Origin: Cycas panzhihuaensis
Taxonomy: Eukaryota; Cycadophyta
Direction: 5' to 3'
DNA length: 64,000 nt
Assembly: GCA_023213395.1 (NCBI GenBank)
Contig: CM041465.1
Span: 39,253,741 to 39,317,740, forward strand
Part shown: in pieces, positions 34,080 to 45,631 of the stretch
How positions within the stretch are numbered: the first letter of the stretch is position 1
Layout of the letters: every line of letters begins with the position of its first letter
Program-made: the position numbers and the translations under genes
The notes under the pieces: model-generated
The model's input: the letters and a program-made list of their open reading frames with translations, nothing else
What the model was told of the DNA's origin: nothing
The model's database searches: none

Positions 34080-35110
34080 ACATCTTTTTCTTTAATTTTC
34101 TCCTTGAAGGGCTGCTATTTCTGCCTTATACCCTTCTTCCATGTCCATAACTAGTTGTATGATCTGGCTGGATTTATTATTTGTCGGGGGTGGTACTGAT
34201 GTCTCTCCCGTCTCCATTACAGGTGGAAAATCTTCCCATTCTTCTAGCAAAGGTTCCACCTCTTCTGCCTCTGCTGGTTCTTCATCATTCTTCTTTCTTT
34301 TACTATTTTTCCTTATGGTTTGCTTAACCCTATGAGTAATGGGTGTCCTAGGGGTTTGCTGCAACCATTTAAGCACCTTAGTCATCTGATTTTGTACTCT
34401 CCTTTTAACTTATGGATTTGTTGTTGTATCTGGAAACTCAGTCACCCACCTTTTAATTAGGGGTTCCTTTGGAGAAATGGTTGTTTTCGCCAGTTGTACA
34501 TTTGGACAGTGATAGAATAGGATAGATAGCAACAGTGAAGGGTGGCGAAGAGGATGAGTCATTATCTCCTGGATTTGCTACCGCATGTCTTCTTCCAGGA
34601 ATTTTGACCAATCCATCTTTTCTCCATCACGAATCTTCAATAATATTGGCATCATTCCCCCTATAATGTATGTGTATTTTCTTTTTGACAAAAACTTAGA
34701 ATTAATAACTTTTGCTATCCATTGTAATCAGATATCTTTGATATCTGCACACGGATTCCACCTGAAGTTAGTTGTATGTGTTCTTGGCAGAATTCTTTTA
34801 GCGTTAACTCATGGTCCACTTTCGAGCGTTTGGTTACTGTGGGTACTTCCCCTTCATTGGGAAGTCCTATTATCAAATGTATTGTTTTTGCATCCAGCTT
34901 AATCTTGCTTATGTCCTTTTTTAATTCTGCTAGAATATTTTCTATGATTTCTGGGTCATAGTACATAGGATTACAGTATATGTACTCTCCTCAAGCAGCT
35001 TGCCTGAGTTTTGCCTGAAATTGAGAGGGTAATGCTTCGAGGTCCTTCTTCAATCTGGGTATGAAAGTCTCCTGACAAGCTGCTGTCTTCATATTGGCTA
35101 TGGGATTCCA
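34080..35110 (-). pseudogene. Extra ORF downstream of integrase (element G)
   Basis: Homologous to 20482-21570 of E. The minus strand reads ETFIPRLKKDLEALPSQFQ near 35085, then YCNPMYYDPEIIENILAEL, LIIGLPNEGEVPTVTKRSKV and SGGIR near 34750. A shifted part follows near 34590-34730, then HPSLL near 34530 and MTKVLKWLQQTPRTPI to a glutamate-rich WEEWEDFPP-type segment (LEEWEDFPP) and a coiled-coil tail at 34092-34140. Stops and shifts occur. Conservation in two diverged copies argues for a real function in the ancestral element. Confidence 0.75.
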
Positions 35111-35389
35111 AAGAGAAAGCTAAAATAACCCTAGATTATGGGTACGAATCCTATCTGCGTACCTTTACCGGTATGGTTACTGTTTGCTGGACTATATACT
35201 TTCCGATTTGAGTCAAATTTTGTCCTTCTGTCTCCCTGAATCATAAAGGCTGTGTTTGGCTGCTTGCTGTTGAGAATCCAGATGGAATTATGCTCGATCT
35301 CCTGTTGTATACTGCGCGGGAATGCTTGCAGGTACGTAATATAAACTTTTGTCTTATTCGCCTCTTTGTTCTATGCATACTTCGATGAT

Positions 35390-35690
35390 ATACTTTTTTT
35401 GGTATGCATAGTATAAACTGTTTAACTTATCCATTTTTAACTATGTGTACCCCATAGCATACTTTTTTAGTATACATACTGTATTTTAGCCTATTTTACA
35501 TAGTGCATACCAGATAGCGTACTTTTTTCTGGTACACAAAGTGTATTTTGTCTTATTTTACATAGTGAGTACCAGATAACGTTATTTTCTAGTATGTATA
35601 ATGAATTTTATATAGTGTGTACCTGGTAACATACTTTTCCTGGTACGTATAGTGCATTTTGTCGGTATGTATGTAAAAATTCAGATTTCT
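35390..35690 (-). repeat. Tandem palindrome array (element G)
   Basis: Four or five ~60-bp units carry TTTACATAGTG, then TACCAGATA and CTGGTAC as inverted arms (TACCAG and CTGGTA). Position and GTAC/ATAG words match the array of E at 19930-20345, although direct identity is low. Confidence 0.65.
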
Positions 35691-35989
35691 TTGACAAAAT
35701 TCTTTCTTATCCTTAATTCCTTTAGTCATGGTATCTTTGTTTTTAATGATTCTTCATATTGCTTATGTATATAGTATGAGTTATGATTGTTTTTCTTGTT
35801 TTTTCATTTTTTTGTATTTTTATTTCCATACCGAAGTGGATCACATTCCGTTATCAAAGCAATTCGATTTGCCTCAACTTTATGCAACGCAATATAGTAC
35901 AACCAGCTGATCCGGCTGGTAAGCTAATCTATTCGATGTACAGTTTCAACCTTCTACCATTCACTCAAGTTGGTAGCAGCGGTCCATTT

Positions 35990-37056
35990 ATTTCTTAAAG
36001 TTACACTGATCCATTCTCAAAGATTTTCTCTGCGATGTGAGGTCCCAACCACTGCATCTTAAGTTTGCCAGAGTGCATCTTGAACTTGCTGTCGTACAGC
36101 AACACTTGATCACCTTCTTTGAATTGAGGTTTACGTAAATATCAATCATGCCATGCCTTTTATCGTCTCTTTTCTACATTTTGCAACCATTTCGCCATAT
36201 GTAGTTTCTCTTCTAGTCGCACCGATTCTTTCAATCGTTGTCGTAAAGATTGGAAGTCGTCTAATCGACACTGCATAGCAATTCATAGACTTGGTATCTC
36301 GAATTCTGTTGGAAGAATGGCTTCATTAGTAGGCATGGAATGGAATCATCCGATTGATCTTTTATGGGTTGTTCTGAATGCCCATAACATGGATGGCAAT
36401 TTCTTAGCCCAATCGGATCTGCCGACGTCACACATCTTCCTTAAGCAGTTTTCAATTATTTTATTTGAACTCTCTGCTTGGCCATTTGCCCTTGGATAAT
36501 ATGGGGTAGACTTCTGATGGCTTATCATAAAAGCTGATGTCAATGTCTCTATGGTTTGATTCAGGAAATGGGTACCTTGGTCGCTCACAATCTCCAAAGG
36601 GCATCCAAATCATGTAATAATGACTTCGTACAGAAATCGGGTTGTACTTTCCACATTTGCTTTCCGTAAGGCTCTTGCTTCTACCCACTTTGTCATATAG
36701 TCTGTTGCTATTAGAATATATCAGGCTTTCGATCGATGGGTGGCTAGTTTAATTGGCCCCATGAAGTCGAGTCCCCATTTCTTGAATGGTGCTAGAGGTA
36801 AAATGGGATGTAGGGGTTGGAAATCCTATCGATTAGGTTTCTCAACTCGCTGACAATAGTTACAGGCTTGGATCCATTTTCTGACGTCTTCAAATATGGA
36901 TAGCCACCAGAATCCAGACATCAAAATTTTCTGCCATGTGGCTAATTTGCCCATGTGTCCACCTGCTACTCCTTCATGCACTTGCAACATGATCTGGTTG
37001 ATCTCGTGTGGTCGAACGCAACGTCGTAACACTTCATCTAGTCCTAGTTTGTACAA
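35990..37056 (-). pseudogene. Element G integrase
   Basis: The zinc domain (36826-37056) has HEINQIMLQVHEGVAGGHMG and CNYCQ. The first catalytic D region near 36770 reads WGLDFMGPIK. SDQGTHFLNQTIETLTSAF supplies the second D (36540-36597), and STPYYPRANGQAESSNKII supplies the E. RTTHKRSIG follows, then a damaged tail with the DQVLLYDSKF-type segment near 36100. Frames change near 36690 and 36330. Confidence 0.9.
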
Positions 37057-37640
37057 TTCTCCGTTTATTAATTGGTATGGTTCTGCTTTCCTGACGAAAT
37101 TTCACCTTTCCGTACGATCTAATTTTACTGGCACTTCTCTGGCCGCTAAGTATTCTAGTATTCCCTCATACCAGTCTATTGGAACTGCCTCTACGCTGAA
37201 TAATACTGCATCTGGAAAGTCGTCTGGTATTCCCGTGGCTTTTTCCCCATTTGAGATTCTTAACAACTGATCAGGGATAATGTGGGCTTTTCTAGGTTTG
37301 ACAATGATTTTAAAAGAAAATTCTTGGAACAACATTAACCATCTGCTGATCCTCCCTCTCATTATTAGTTTATTCACCAGATACATCAATTCTTGGTGGT
37401 CCACAAAGAATAAAAATGGATTTGCTAATAAATAGTGTCAAAATTTCTGTAGCGCATATACCATGCCGAGTGCTTCCCTCTCTGTGGTAGTATAATTTTG
37501 CTCAGCCTTCATGAGTTTCCGACTAGAGAAGTATATCGGATGATCCATCTTGTCATCACTAAGTTGGGCCAATACGCATCCAGTAGCGTATTGTGAAGCA
37601 TCCACATGTACATGGAAGGTTTTCTTCTAATCAGGGAATC
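37057..37640 (-). pseudogene. Element G RNase H
   Basis: The minus strand holds FHVHVDASQYATGCVLAQL near 37600, then the FSSRKLMKAEQNYTTTEREA segment and FFVDHQELMYLVNKLIMRG near 37390, then RWLMLFQEFSFKIIVK. Stops occur near 37440 and 37630. The catalytic aspartates and glutamate positions are readable. Confidence 0.88.
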
Positions 37641-38500
37641 GCAGTATGGGTGCTGATATGATGGCTTGTTTCAATGTTTCGAATGCTTGCTGCTGCTCCT
37701 CCATCCATTCCCATTCGATATTCTTTTTCAACAATTCTTCCATGGGTCCTGATATGTATGCATATCTCCTGATGAATTTTCTGTAATAGCCCGTCAACCC
37801 CAGGAAACCTTTCAGTTGTCTCCTCATAAGTTGCATAGGGAAATATAAAATTGCAGATACTTTGGCTGGATCTGTCAGCAATCCTTCTTTGTTGACGATG
37901 TGCCCCAATAGATTTTCAAAGGGTACCAGGAAGGTACATTTTTCTAGATTCAAACACAACTTATTTTCTTGGCATGTTTGTAATATTTTTCTCAAGTTCT
38001 CCATGTGATCTTTCATTAATCTGTATAGCGTCCAATCGTCTAAGAATACAGCCACCTTTTTCCTGATAAATTTTTGAAATATGTTGATCACGATTCTCTA
38101 GAATGTAGCTGGTGCATTCCTAAGACCAAATGGCATCACGTTATAAGCATAAGTTCCCCATTCTGTTACGAATGTAGTCTTTGCCTGATCTTCTGGGGTA
38201 ATTTGCACTTGATTGTACCCACTAAATCCGTCAGTAAAGGAGTATATTTCATTTCCTCCCACTATTTTCAGAATGTCTTCTATAAATGGTAACGGAAATG
38301 GATCCTTTTTCGTTACCTTGTTTAATTGTCTGTAATCCACACAGACACGTATTTTCCTGTTCTTTTTGGGAACTACCACTACAGAGCTCACCCAATCACT
38401 GTAGTCAATCTCATAGATGTATCCCGCTTCCAGCATTTTATCTAATTCTGCTTTCACCTTTTCTTTGTATTTGGGATTCATTCAGTATGGTCTCTACTTC
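37641..38500 (-). pseudogene. Element G reverse transcriptase
   Basis: The stretch 38098-38481 has YKEKVKAELDKMLEAGYIYE, then VVVVPKKNRKIRVCVDYRQL and TDGFSGYNQVQITPEDQAK. The 37627-38091 stretch has VAVFLDDWTLYRLMKDHM, the catalytic FLDD box identical in type to E, then HIVNKEGLLTDPAKVSAIL and GLTGYYRKFIRRYAYISGP. A single TAG near 38100 divides the two parts, so this RT is close to intact. Confidence 0.93.
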
Positions 38501-39621
38501 ACTGGCTTTGCGTCTTCTACCAAATCAATATGATGTATTCCTATTTCTGGGGGAATGCCTTTTAGGTCCTTATATAACCATGCGAATACATCGCGGAATT
38601 CCTCAAACAACTGCTGAGTTTTTGTTACTATTTGATTATCCCAATAGTTTTCGACTTGTATCAGTTTCGGATCGTCTTTACAGTCGATATTAATCTCGAT
38701 AGTTTTTAACTTGGTTACTTCCACATCTTCCTTATTTCCAGTTTTTTGTCCTAGGGTATCCTCTATTTTAATTTCTCCAACATTAATTTTCGTAAATTCT
38801 GCAAGATAATCCATAATTTCTTCTTCCTCGCCATGTACTGATTCTTCTTCTTCTTTATTTGTAATTCCTTGCTCTAAATTTATGCTCATTCTTTTAATAT
38901 TCTTCAAGATTCTATCTATATTTTTATTTTTTGATGTATGCATAAAGGTTTTTATAAAGGATTCTTTCAAGTTTTCCCAAGTCACATCCAGACTTTGTTC
39001 CTTTCCCAGGAACCAATCCTTTGCTACCCGTTCTAGGGTGTGGTAGAAGTAGTTGGGCTAGATCTTTTTGGGTGTACTTAGGGATATCCATTTATGTTTA
39101 CACTTATGTATATGTTCACTAGGGTTTTGACCTACATGGAATAACGAAATATCCCAATGTTTTGGATGGTTAAATCGAATTCGAAACGTTGTTTGCAACT
39201 CCTTCCAATTTTTGAGAATGGTTTGGTGGGCTAAGTACCAATACCAAGGCGTTCCCCGTAAGGTAAGTACTAAGTCTTGTTGCCATTGGTTTTTATCCCA
39301 ATTCCCATGTTCCATCCAGTATTCAATACATTGGGTTAGATGGGTAGTTCCATATAACTGTTCCCCATAGAAAGGTTTAACGTGATTCCCAATATAAGTT
39401 TCGTAATTTGTATCTTTTGGAATAGTTATTCTATTGTCTAGACTAGAGTCTCTAGAAGTATTTACCAGCGATTCTCCTTCCATTTCCTTGGGTTTGGTGC
39501 CAATCGTTGGAAGGGACCAGTTACTGGGTGGGTATACTTCTAAGGAAGAGGAGGAAGGAATGTTACTTCCTTTCCCGGGTTGTAATAACAGGGGGGATAA
39601 GGAATCTACCTCAGAACCCAT
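38501..39621 (-). pseudogene. Extra Gag-like region inside Pol of element G
   Basis: From MGSEVDSLSPLLLQPGKG (39621) the minus strand is nearly open to RT. It contains YIGNHVKPFYGEQLYGTTHL, then LVLTLRGTPWYWYLAHQ followed by NWKELQTTFRIRF (first gag-like segment, about 39160-39320). A second follows: YHTLERVAKDWFLGKEQ then VTWENLKESFIKTF (about 38930-39050). Both match the capsid pattern L..A..W, then (T)W..L...F...F. An acidic linker (38700-38880) leads to RT. TAG at 39058-39060 separates the two segments. Element E has the same layout, so this is ancestral and not a local accident. Confidence 0.75.
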
Positions 39622-40875
39622 GACTGATATAGAAGGGAGGTCAGGGTTACTATTAGCTACTATAAAACTATGAAAATATTAGGTATACTAGGGGGTTTTT
39701 GGTCTAGTTTGGTATTATCCATTGGACTATCATTAGTCATTATATATTCAAAAGAATCTAAATTATCATTAATGTTCTCAGTTACACATTTAGACAATAA
39801 ATTATATCTATAAGAAGAAGAATTTACTTCGTAGGCATCTTGTAACCAATAGTTCACAAATCTCATTCCATTTTCGTTGTTTGAAGAGTTGTATATTTCT
39901 CCAAAATATGTCAGTTCTTCTTCCTGGTGATCAATCGATTTGGTGGGTTCCTCAACAGTATGATAAAGATTCTCTTCGTCGAGGAAAGAGGCCGTTGTTT
40001 CACTTACGACCGTCGTACTGGATCCCTCATCTGGTATCATCTCAATGGAGCTCCTTCCTAGCATTGGTAAAACCACTTTATTCCCATTATCTGATAAAGT
40101 AAAAGTCACATTCTTCTAGTTTTGGAGGCACTGGGTTTTGTATAGCCAAGGCCTCCCTAATAATGCTAGATAAGGTGTTGCCCCTTTTTCTGTTTCTACA
40201 ATGGTAAAGTCAATCTTTACTGTAATTCCTGCCACATCCACCTTGATGTCGGCTAATCTTCCCACAGGTTGCACTAATAATTCATTGGCCAACTTCAATG
40301 AATAGGTTGCTGCTTCTAATTTTGGGCTTCCCAATTTCTGCCATGTCAAAGCAGGTAATACGTTGACGGCTGTGCCTCTATCAACAATCACTTTTGGGAA
40401 TGTTTCTCCTAATACCACCATTGTCACCATAGGATCCATGTCAAATGATGGCATTAATTTCTTTAGACTTTTCATAATTTCGCGTTGTAATATCCCTCCT
40501 TTGATCCAATCAATTATTTGGCATAGGGGAATAGTTAATTGTAGTTGTTTTACCAAGTTCTCCATTAGCAATATCATTCTTGGAATGTCTTCAGTCGGTA
40601 ATCCTTTGAATAATTCTTCTATCTGTACCATTTGAGGCTGTACCTTTGGTTCTTCTGGTACGTTTTCTTTCTCTTTTTGCTTGTTTTTTCATACGTATAC
40701 ATATTTGGTTTCTGGCTTTCCCATTGGTAATGCACCTTCTTCTTGAACTAAACCTTCCAACACTTGTTTAAACCGATTTATTTCTGTCTGCGGATTTGGA
40801 TATCCTCCGTTTTCTTTCTCCTTTTGTTTATTTTGGAGTTTCACATTTTTACTTTCCGGCATAATCGTCATTAGG
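39622..40875 (-). pseudogene. Element G protease and linker
   Basis: The core at 40116-40631 has MENLVKQLQLTIPLCQIIDW, MDPMVTMVVLGETFPKVIVD and the active site VDRGTAVNVLP near 40380; E has VDGGAAVSVLP. ALLGRPWLYKTQCLQN ends the domain. A TAG follows, then the acidic linker (39660-40109), whose NYWLQDAYEVNSSSYRYN parallels E. The linker frame breaks near 39665 just before the gag-like region; in E the break is at a different base, so the ancestral frame was probably continuous. Confidence 0.88.
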
Positions 40876-42679
40876 TTAGTGGCTTTAGCTTTCCCCTTAC
40901 AGTCCTCGGTCTTATGTTCACTTGGTCCACAGTTATTACATACGAACGATTTTTGTTCGTATTCTCGTTTGGTTGGGCAGTCAGATTTCTAGTGCCCAAA
41001 TTGTAAACAAATGAGGCATCTCCCCATTGGTTGTTTCTTTCTCGACGGTTGCTGTGTACCCCTCGTTGTATAAATGTTCCGAGGTGGGTTGCCTCCCCTT
41101 CCCCTACCTCGTCCTCTGTATGCTTTTCCTCTCAAGTTGTAAAAATAGTCTTTTGTCATATGCGTATCCACATCGCATATGTGGCACCATTTGTCCTTTT
41201 GGTGCAATGCACTATTCTTAGGGTTAAGTTTACATTCTTTAGTTATATGTGAATTCTCCTCACAGATATGGCACCATTTTGTCACTCTACTTTCATGGTC
41301 TTTCTTCTTTGTCGTTTCTTCCTCTTTGTTGTTTCTTATTTTCAATCTCACCACCTCATTTCTTAGGGCTTCTAGTTCCAATTCCTCTTCTGCTACTCCC
41401 ACCTAACAGAAGGGTTAATTATACTGATGTTGTTTAAGTTCCATGATTTCCTCTTACAATCTCAATAAGAGGGAGTCATGTCCTCCAGCTTGTGCATCCA
41501 TCTCCATCTCAAAATCCAGTGCTAACTCTTGAACATTTTTAATGATTTTAACGGATGGGTATGCATCATGGCTCTCAGTTTCTCATTCAATCCCCTAACA
41601 AAATAATTCTTCATATTGTGGTCAGTTACCATTTCATTGATCATACTGTCTGCAATAATTTTTATTCTACTGATATAAGTTAACACTGATTCTCCTGGCC
41701 TTTATTTGATTTTCCTAAGGGCAATTTCCACTGCTTCATTGCTTCAGAATTTCTGGAATCTTTTTTTGAAGGATTTCTTTATTTTTGCCCATGAATCATT
41801 CTTGTTTACTTCTTTGTACCATGCCAACGGTACTCCTCTTAGTGTACAGGCGAATTTGGCTTTTATCTCATTTTCGTCTGTGATCTTCTTCATGTCAATC
41901 AGATTCTAAAAGAGGTATATGTGTTCGGCTGCATCCGAAGTGTCATTGAAAATCAATTTGCCAAAATCTCTATAATCATCCATCTTGGGAGATTGTAATG
42001 GTGTCCTACCTACTGGTGATTTTTCCCCTTTCTCCTCTTGACTGGATTTGGTCACTTTCCCTTCACTCTTCTCCTTTGGAGATGTACTTGGAGTGCCTAC
42101 TGTAGTATTATCCTTTCCAAATAATGGATTCTTAAATGGGGTTTTAATATGTATAGGTTGTACTATACTTGGTACTTGTATTGTTAATGGTGTCACTGTT
42201 ATATATGATTGATCAGATCCCTTTTCTAATGAATCCTCAAAAAACTATCTTGTGAGCTTATTTTCCCAATATGCCAAGGGACCTTCCTCCGCCTTCTTCT
42301 TGCTATCACTTAGGTCCTTCGGACTGTCCTCCACAGGTATACTTCCCTCTTTTGTTACCGTTTCTTTATATTCTTCATCCACCTTTAGTTTTTCTTCATA
42401 TTCTAGGCTAAACAGGTCATCCTTGATTAGGGCTGGTGTTAATACCATACATTCACCATTAGTTCCCTCTTCTTGTTCTTGAGGTGTCTGGGCTCCACTT
42501 GCCTCAGATTCTTCAACGAACTGTCCCTTAGTCTCGTTGTTTTGCGAACTTAATCTTTTTGCCCTTTTCAGTTTTGATTCCTTCGACCATCGTAATGCCC
42601 TCTGTCTGCTTGTTTCTTTCCCTTTGGGTGAAGTATCCTTTTGTGGCTCTTCCGCCTTTGAAGGCCTCTTAGGTGGTAT
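40876..42679 (-). pseudogene. Element G gag with four zinc knuckles
   Basis: The start codon aligned with E's ATG is ATA (42677-42679). A long basic and acidic N-terminus follows (42245-42660). The capsid core near 41700-42000 has MDDYRDFGKLIFNDTSDAAE and, in another frame, FACTLRGVPLAWYKE. Then CCHC knuckles: CHICEENSHITKEC (41280), CHICDVDTHMTKDY (41180, last cysteine lost), CLICLQFGH then KSDC (41010) and CNNCGPSEHKTEDC (40915). Four knuckles are more than the one or two usual in plant Gypsy gag. Confidence 0.88.
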
Positions 42680-42800
42680 TGGAAGGTCCCCTGGCTGCTG
42701 GAGGCTTAGTTCTGACCGCCATCACGACGATGCCTGTGGTCCTCTGCCCTTTACACATTCCTCTTTTTGAGACTCCTGGGCCCTGTCCCTTCTCAATGGA

Positions 42801-42818
42801 TGTAGGCAATGGAACTAA
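42801..42818 (-). other. Element G primer-binding site
   Basis: The minus strand reads TTAGTTCCATTGCCTACA after the LTR, matching E's TTGGTTCCGTTGCCTACG. The tRNA was not identified. Confidence 0.65.
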
Positions 42819-43652
42819 TGTTGACTTAGATTTCCCACTGCACTTGTGGGAAGGTACACTTGTTAAGGTTACACAGGTTATAGTCTAGTTTAGGACACGG
42901 TCAACATCATCATCCACATATATTCCACAGATTTATTAATGTTTCCACATGATTATATCACAATGGCACACAAAGAAGATGTAAATTAGTACATATTCCA
43001 CATTCAACACAGAGAATACACAATTTCCACGTAACTTCTCATTTCATTAAGCAATAGTTCTTTTACACAAGGTGCTGGAATGCATTCCCTGTGCATTCTA
43101 GCCTTATACACTAACTCTGTCACATGCGTACCCAGGAGGTACCCATCAAAATACATGGCTTCAGGCTGCTTCCATGCGTACTGGTCTCCGTACCAATATG
43201 TACCGGTATGCTTGGCTCTCACCCTAACTGAATGGTCCTTGGGAAGCCTCATAAATACGCTCCTTGGTGTCTTTTCGCTGAAGGGTTATGAATGCCTGTC
43301 ATAACTGTACCTTTTCAGTCAAGCATACCTCTTCCTAACCATTGGTTAGTTTCTTTAATTGGCTGTCTTAATATCATCCGTACGTCCGTACGTACGTTTG
43401 ACGTCACCCCGGGCTCCCTTTTGTCCAGTCTTCTCATGCGTACCGATCCTGTTTGCTTGCATTCTGCTAGGAGGTACGTGTCTATGTTGCGTACCTTTAT
43501 TAGGTATGCACCTGTCATACATAACCAGAATGTTGGATTCTTCACGTTTCGCTACATACATACCTCCGTACGGTCTGTACCTGCACAGTCCAAGGATATT
43601 TGGCTCCTCTCTGGTCTGCCCATAGCCCAACGTGTCACATTATGCTCCAACA
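42819..43652 (-). repeat. Element G 5' LTR (834 bp)
   Basis: It pairs with 33083-33915; the length is nearly identical and differences are scattered substitutions. It contains ACGTACGTACGGACG and GGGTGAGAGCC, the latter shared with element E. Confidence 0.95.
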
Positions 43653-43690
43653 CACCCAACCTTTGAAAGTTTGTCATAGTCATTTTCCAA

Positions 43691-44420
43691 TATTTTGGCA
43701 TTAAAAAGGCTATCTAAAATTGCTGAGGGCAAAGAGACAAAACCTATAGATGAAGTAGACATACTTATTTAAGAGGATCACAACGAGAGTCCATATCCAT
43801 TATTGGATTGTCAATGGTGGATGAATTGATTGCACATATGCAAGGAAAGACTTCTTTAGTGGATGCATGAAAGATTTTAAAAGACTTTTGTGAGGCAAAA
43901 ACTAAGACACAAGTTTTGTATTTAGGCAACATGCTTTATTGATATAAAATATATAATAATAATGACTTGATCTCCTCACCTTTCCACAAATTAAAGGAGA
44001 TTCGAGATTAGTCGTTTGTAGTAGGTGAGATAGTTGAGGATAAGGAGCTAGTTAGTATTATTTTAAATAGTCTACAGGAAGGCTACTACATTTTTGTGAC
44101 TAGTCCATGTTTGACTGAGATAACCTTGCCTCCTACTTTTGATAAGTTAGCTGGACTTCTCTTGCGTAAGGAGCAACTTATAGGTAGTTACTTTGGTAGC
44201 AATAATACTATGGTATTAACATTATAGTTTAAATAGAAGGGGTTTAAAATTCCTTTTAAAGTTGTCACTTATCCTCTTCCTCGAGCATCTTAGACACATG
44301 GCATTAATACACTTAAAACTAGAAAGGACATTGTGTGAAAATATTATAATAAAGTTGGTTATCTAGAAAAGAATTGTTGTAAGTGGAAGGTGGATGAAAA
44401 GAAGAATGTTTCTATTTTGT
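43691..44420 (+). pseudogene. Element D gag remnant
   Basis: Collinear with C gag (25470-26160). The readable parts include LKEIRD near 44005, LQEGYYIFVTSPCLTEITLP and KLAGLLLRKEQLIGSYFG. The zinc knuckle corresponds to KYYNKVGYLEKNCCKWK near 44340, where the first cysteines have become tyrosine. At least five stops interrupt it. Confidence 0.82.
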
Positions 44421-45400
44421 CTACTAATGAAGACAATAAAGCCTTTATATTCATTGCACCACTGGTATGCGATTCTTGGCACATTTATTCTAGTGCAACA
44501 ATGCATATGACACATCATAAAGATTAGTTTAATGAATTGAATGAAGGTGGTTGCTAGTCAATTCTTTTAGAAGACAACAATTCACATAAGGAAGTTGTTC
44601 AAGGAATTGTGTGTATTAATCAACCTAGTCATGAGTCATTTGCAATCTTTAATGTTTTGTATATGCCCTTTTTCAAGCATAACTTGTACTCTATTAGTTG
44701 TATTACAAAACAAAAGCTAAAGATTGAGTTTGACAACACCTAGTATGTCATCAAGAAGGATAATGTTGTAATTGCTCAAGTTGTAGTAGAATATGGTTTG
44801 TATAAATTCTCTAGAACATATGAGCATGGGCTTGTTACCTGTAGTCCTGTTGATGCTTTATGGCATGATTGTTTTAGTCATTTGAATGATTTTTAACTAT
44901 TGAATAGGTTACAAATGATATAGGACCTTCCTTTAGCTAATAAATGTAAAAATTTTTGAAATAAATTTTCTTTAGGGAAGCAATATCAAGAACTGTTTGT
45001 CAAGTCCACATGGTAGATAAAGACAAACTAGAGTTGATTCACTCAGATTTATGGGGGGCATTTTCACTAATCTCAATTGGAGGTGTGAAACACTCTTATC
45101 ACCTACACAGATGATCTCACAAGGAGATGCTAGATTTATCTCATAAAAACCAAATCAAATATTTTTGACAAGTTCAAGGGATTCAAAGTTGAAGCTAAAA
45201 ACTTCTATGGGAAAAAGATCAAGATCTTAAGGAGTGATAGTGGACATGAATACATGTTGAAGTGGTATCAACTTCTATAAAAGTCATGGCATTCATTGTT
45301 AGCTTACCACATCTTACACTCAATAGAATGGCATTTCTAAAAGGAAGAAATACATAATCTTAGAGATGGATTGATGTATACTTAAGGCAAGTGATGCCTC
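44421..45400 (+). pseudogene. Element D protease and integrase, N-terminal part
   Basis: The protease aligned with C reads CDSWHIYSSATMHMTHHKD near 44470, so the DSGA site is lost. YMPFFKHNLYSISCITKQK and YKFSRTYEHGLVT follow. The integrase start near 45030 has ELIHSDLW and then a damaged core with ILRSDSGHEYM near 45225. The text stops at KASDAS (45400) where element I is inserted, and the next residues are at 56020. Confidence 0.8.
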
Positions 45401-45613
45401 TGTTGAAATGTAATGTTTTATCTAGGTAAAGAGGGGTCATGTTGAGATAACCCTCGAATGTAACTTAAATCTAAGATCATGACACTTGGTTGTCATATAT
45501 TGATCAGTTACATTTCAGTTTGTAATGGTCATCTTGTAATGTATATTTAAAGGAGACTAGATCTCCATGGAATGCAAGTTCTTTCTATCTCATCTAAATT
45601 GAGATTGCCAACA
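45401..45613 (+). repeat. Element I 5' LTR (213 bp)
   Basis: It starts TGTTGAAATGTAATG and ends GATTGCCAACA. GTATATTTAAAGG is a TATA-like box. It pairs with 55802-56014. Confidence 0.97.
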
Positions 45614-45631
45614 TGGTATCAGAGTAGGTTA
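45614..45631 (+). other. Element I primer-binding site
   Basis: TGGTATCAGAGTAGG follows the LTR with no gap: initiator-methionine type, with C to T at the twelfth base. Confidence 0.88.

Larger units (their letters stand above)
33083..43652 (-). mobile_element. Gypsy element G (10.6 kb), inserted in F
   Basis: Minus strand. The 5' LTR is 42819-43652 and the 3' LTR 33083-33915; flanks are CACCC (43653-43657) and CACCT (33078-33082), a 5-bp duplication with one mismatch. Domain order is gag, protease, extra gag-like region, RT, RNase H, integrase, palindrome array, extra ORF. It is collinear with element E over its whole length but diverged, so the two are members of one family and the shared unusual parts must predate both. 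It is inactive: the gag start codon is ATA and many stops occur. Confidence 0.96.
43691..45400 (+). mobile_element. Copia element D, 5' part, interrupted by I
   Basis: The sequence aligns with element C from its gag core onwards: FSNILALKRLSKI, then SMVDELIAHMQGKTSL and LGNMLY. There is a zinc-knuckle remnant, a protease end and GAG-pre-integrase with the CFSHLND-type block near 44870. The start of gag and the 5' LTR are absent; D begins abruptly next to the truncated RT of F, so a deletion removed both. Element I inserted at 45401 inside the integrase, and D resumes at 56020 in register. Stops are so frequent that D must be one of the oldest elements here. Confidence 0.85.
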
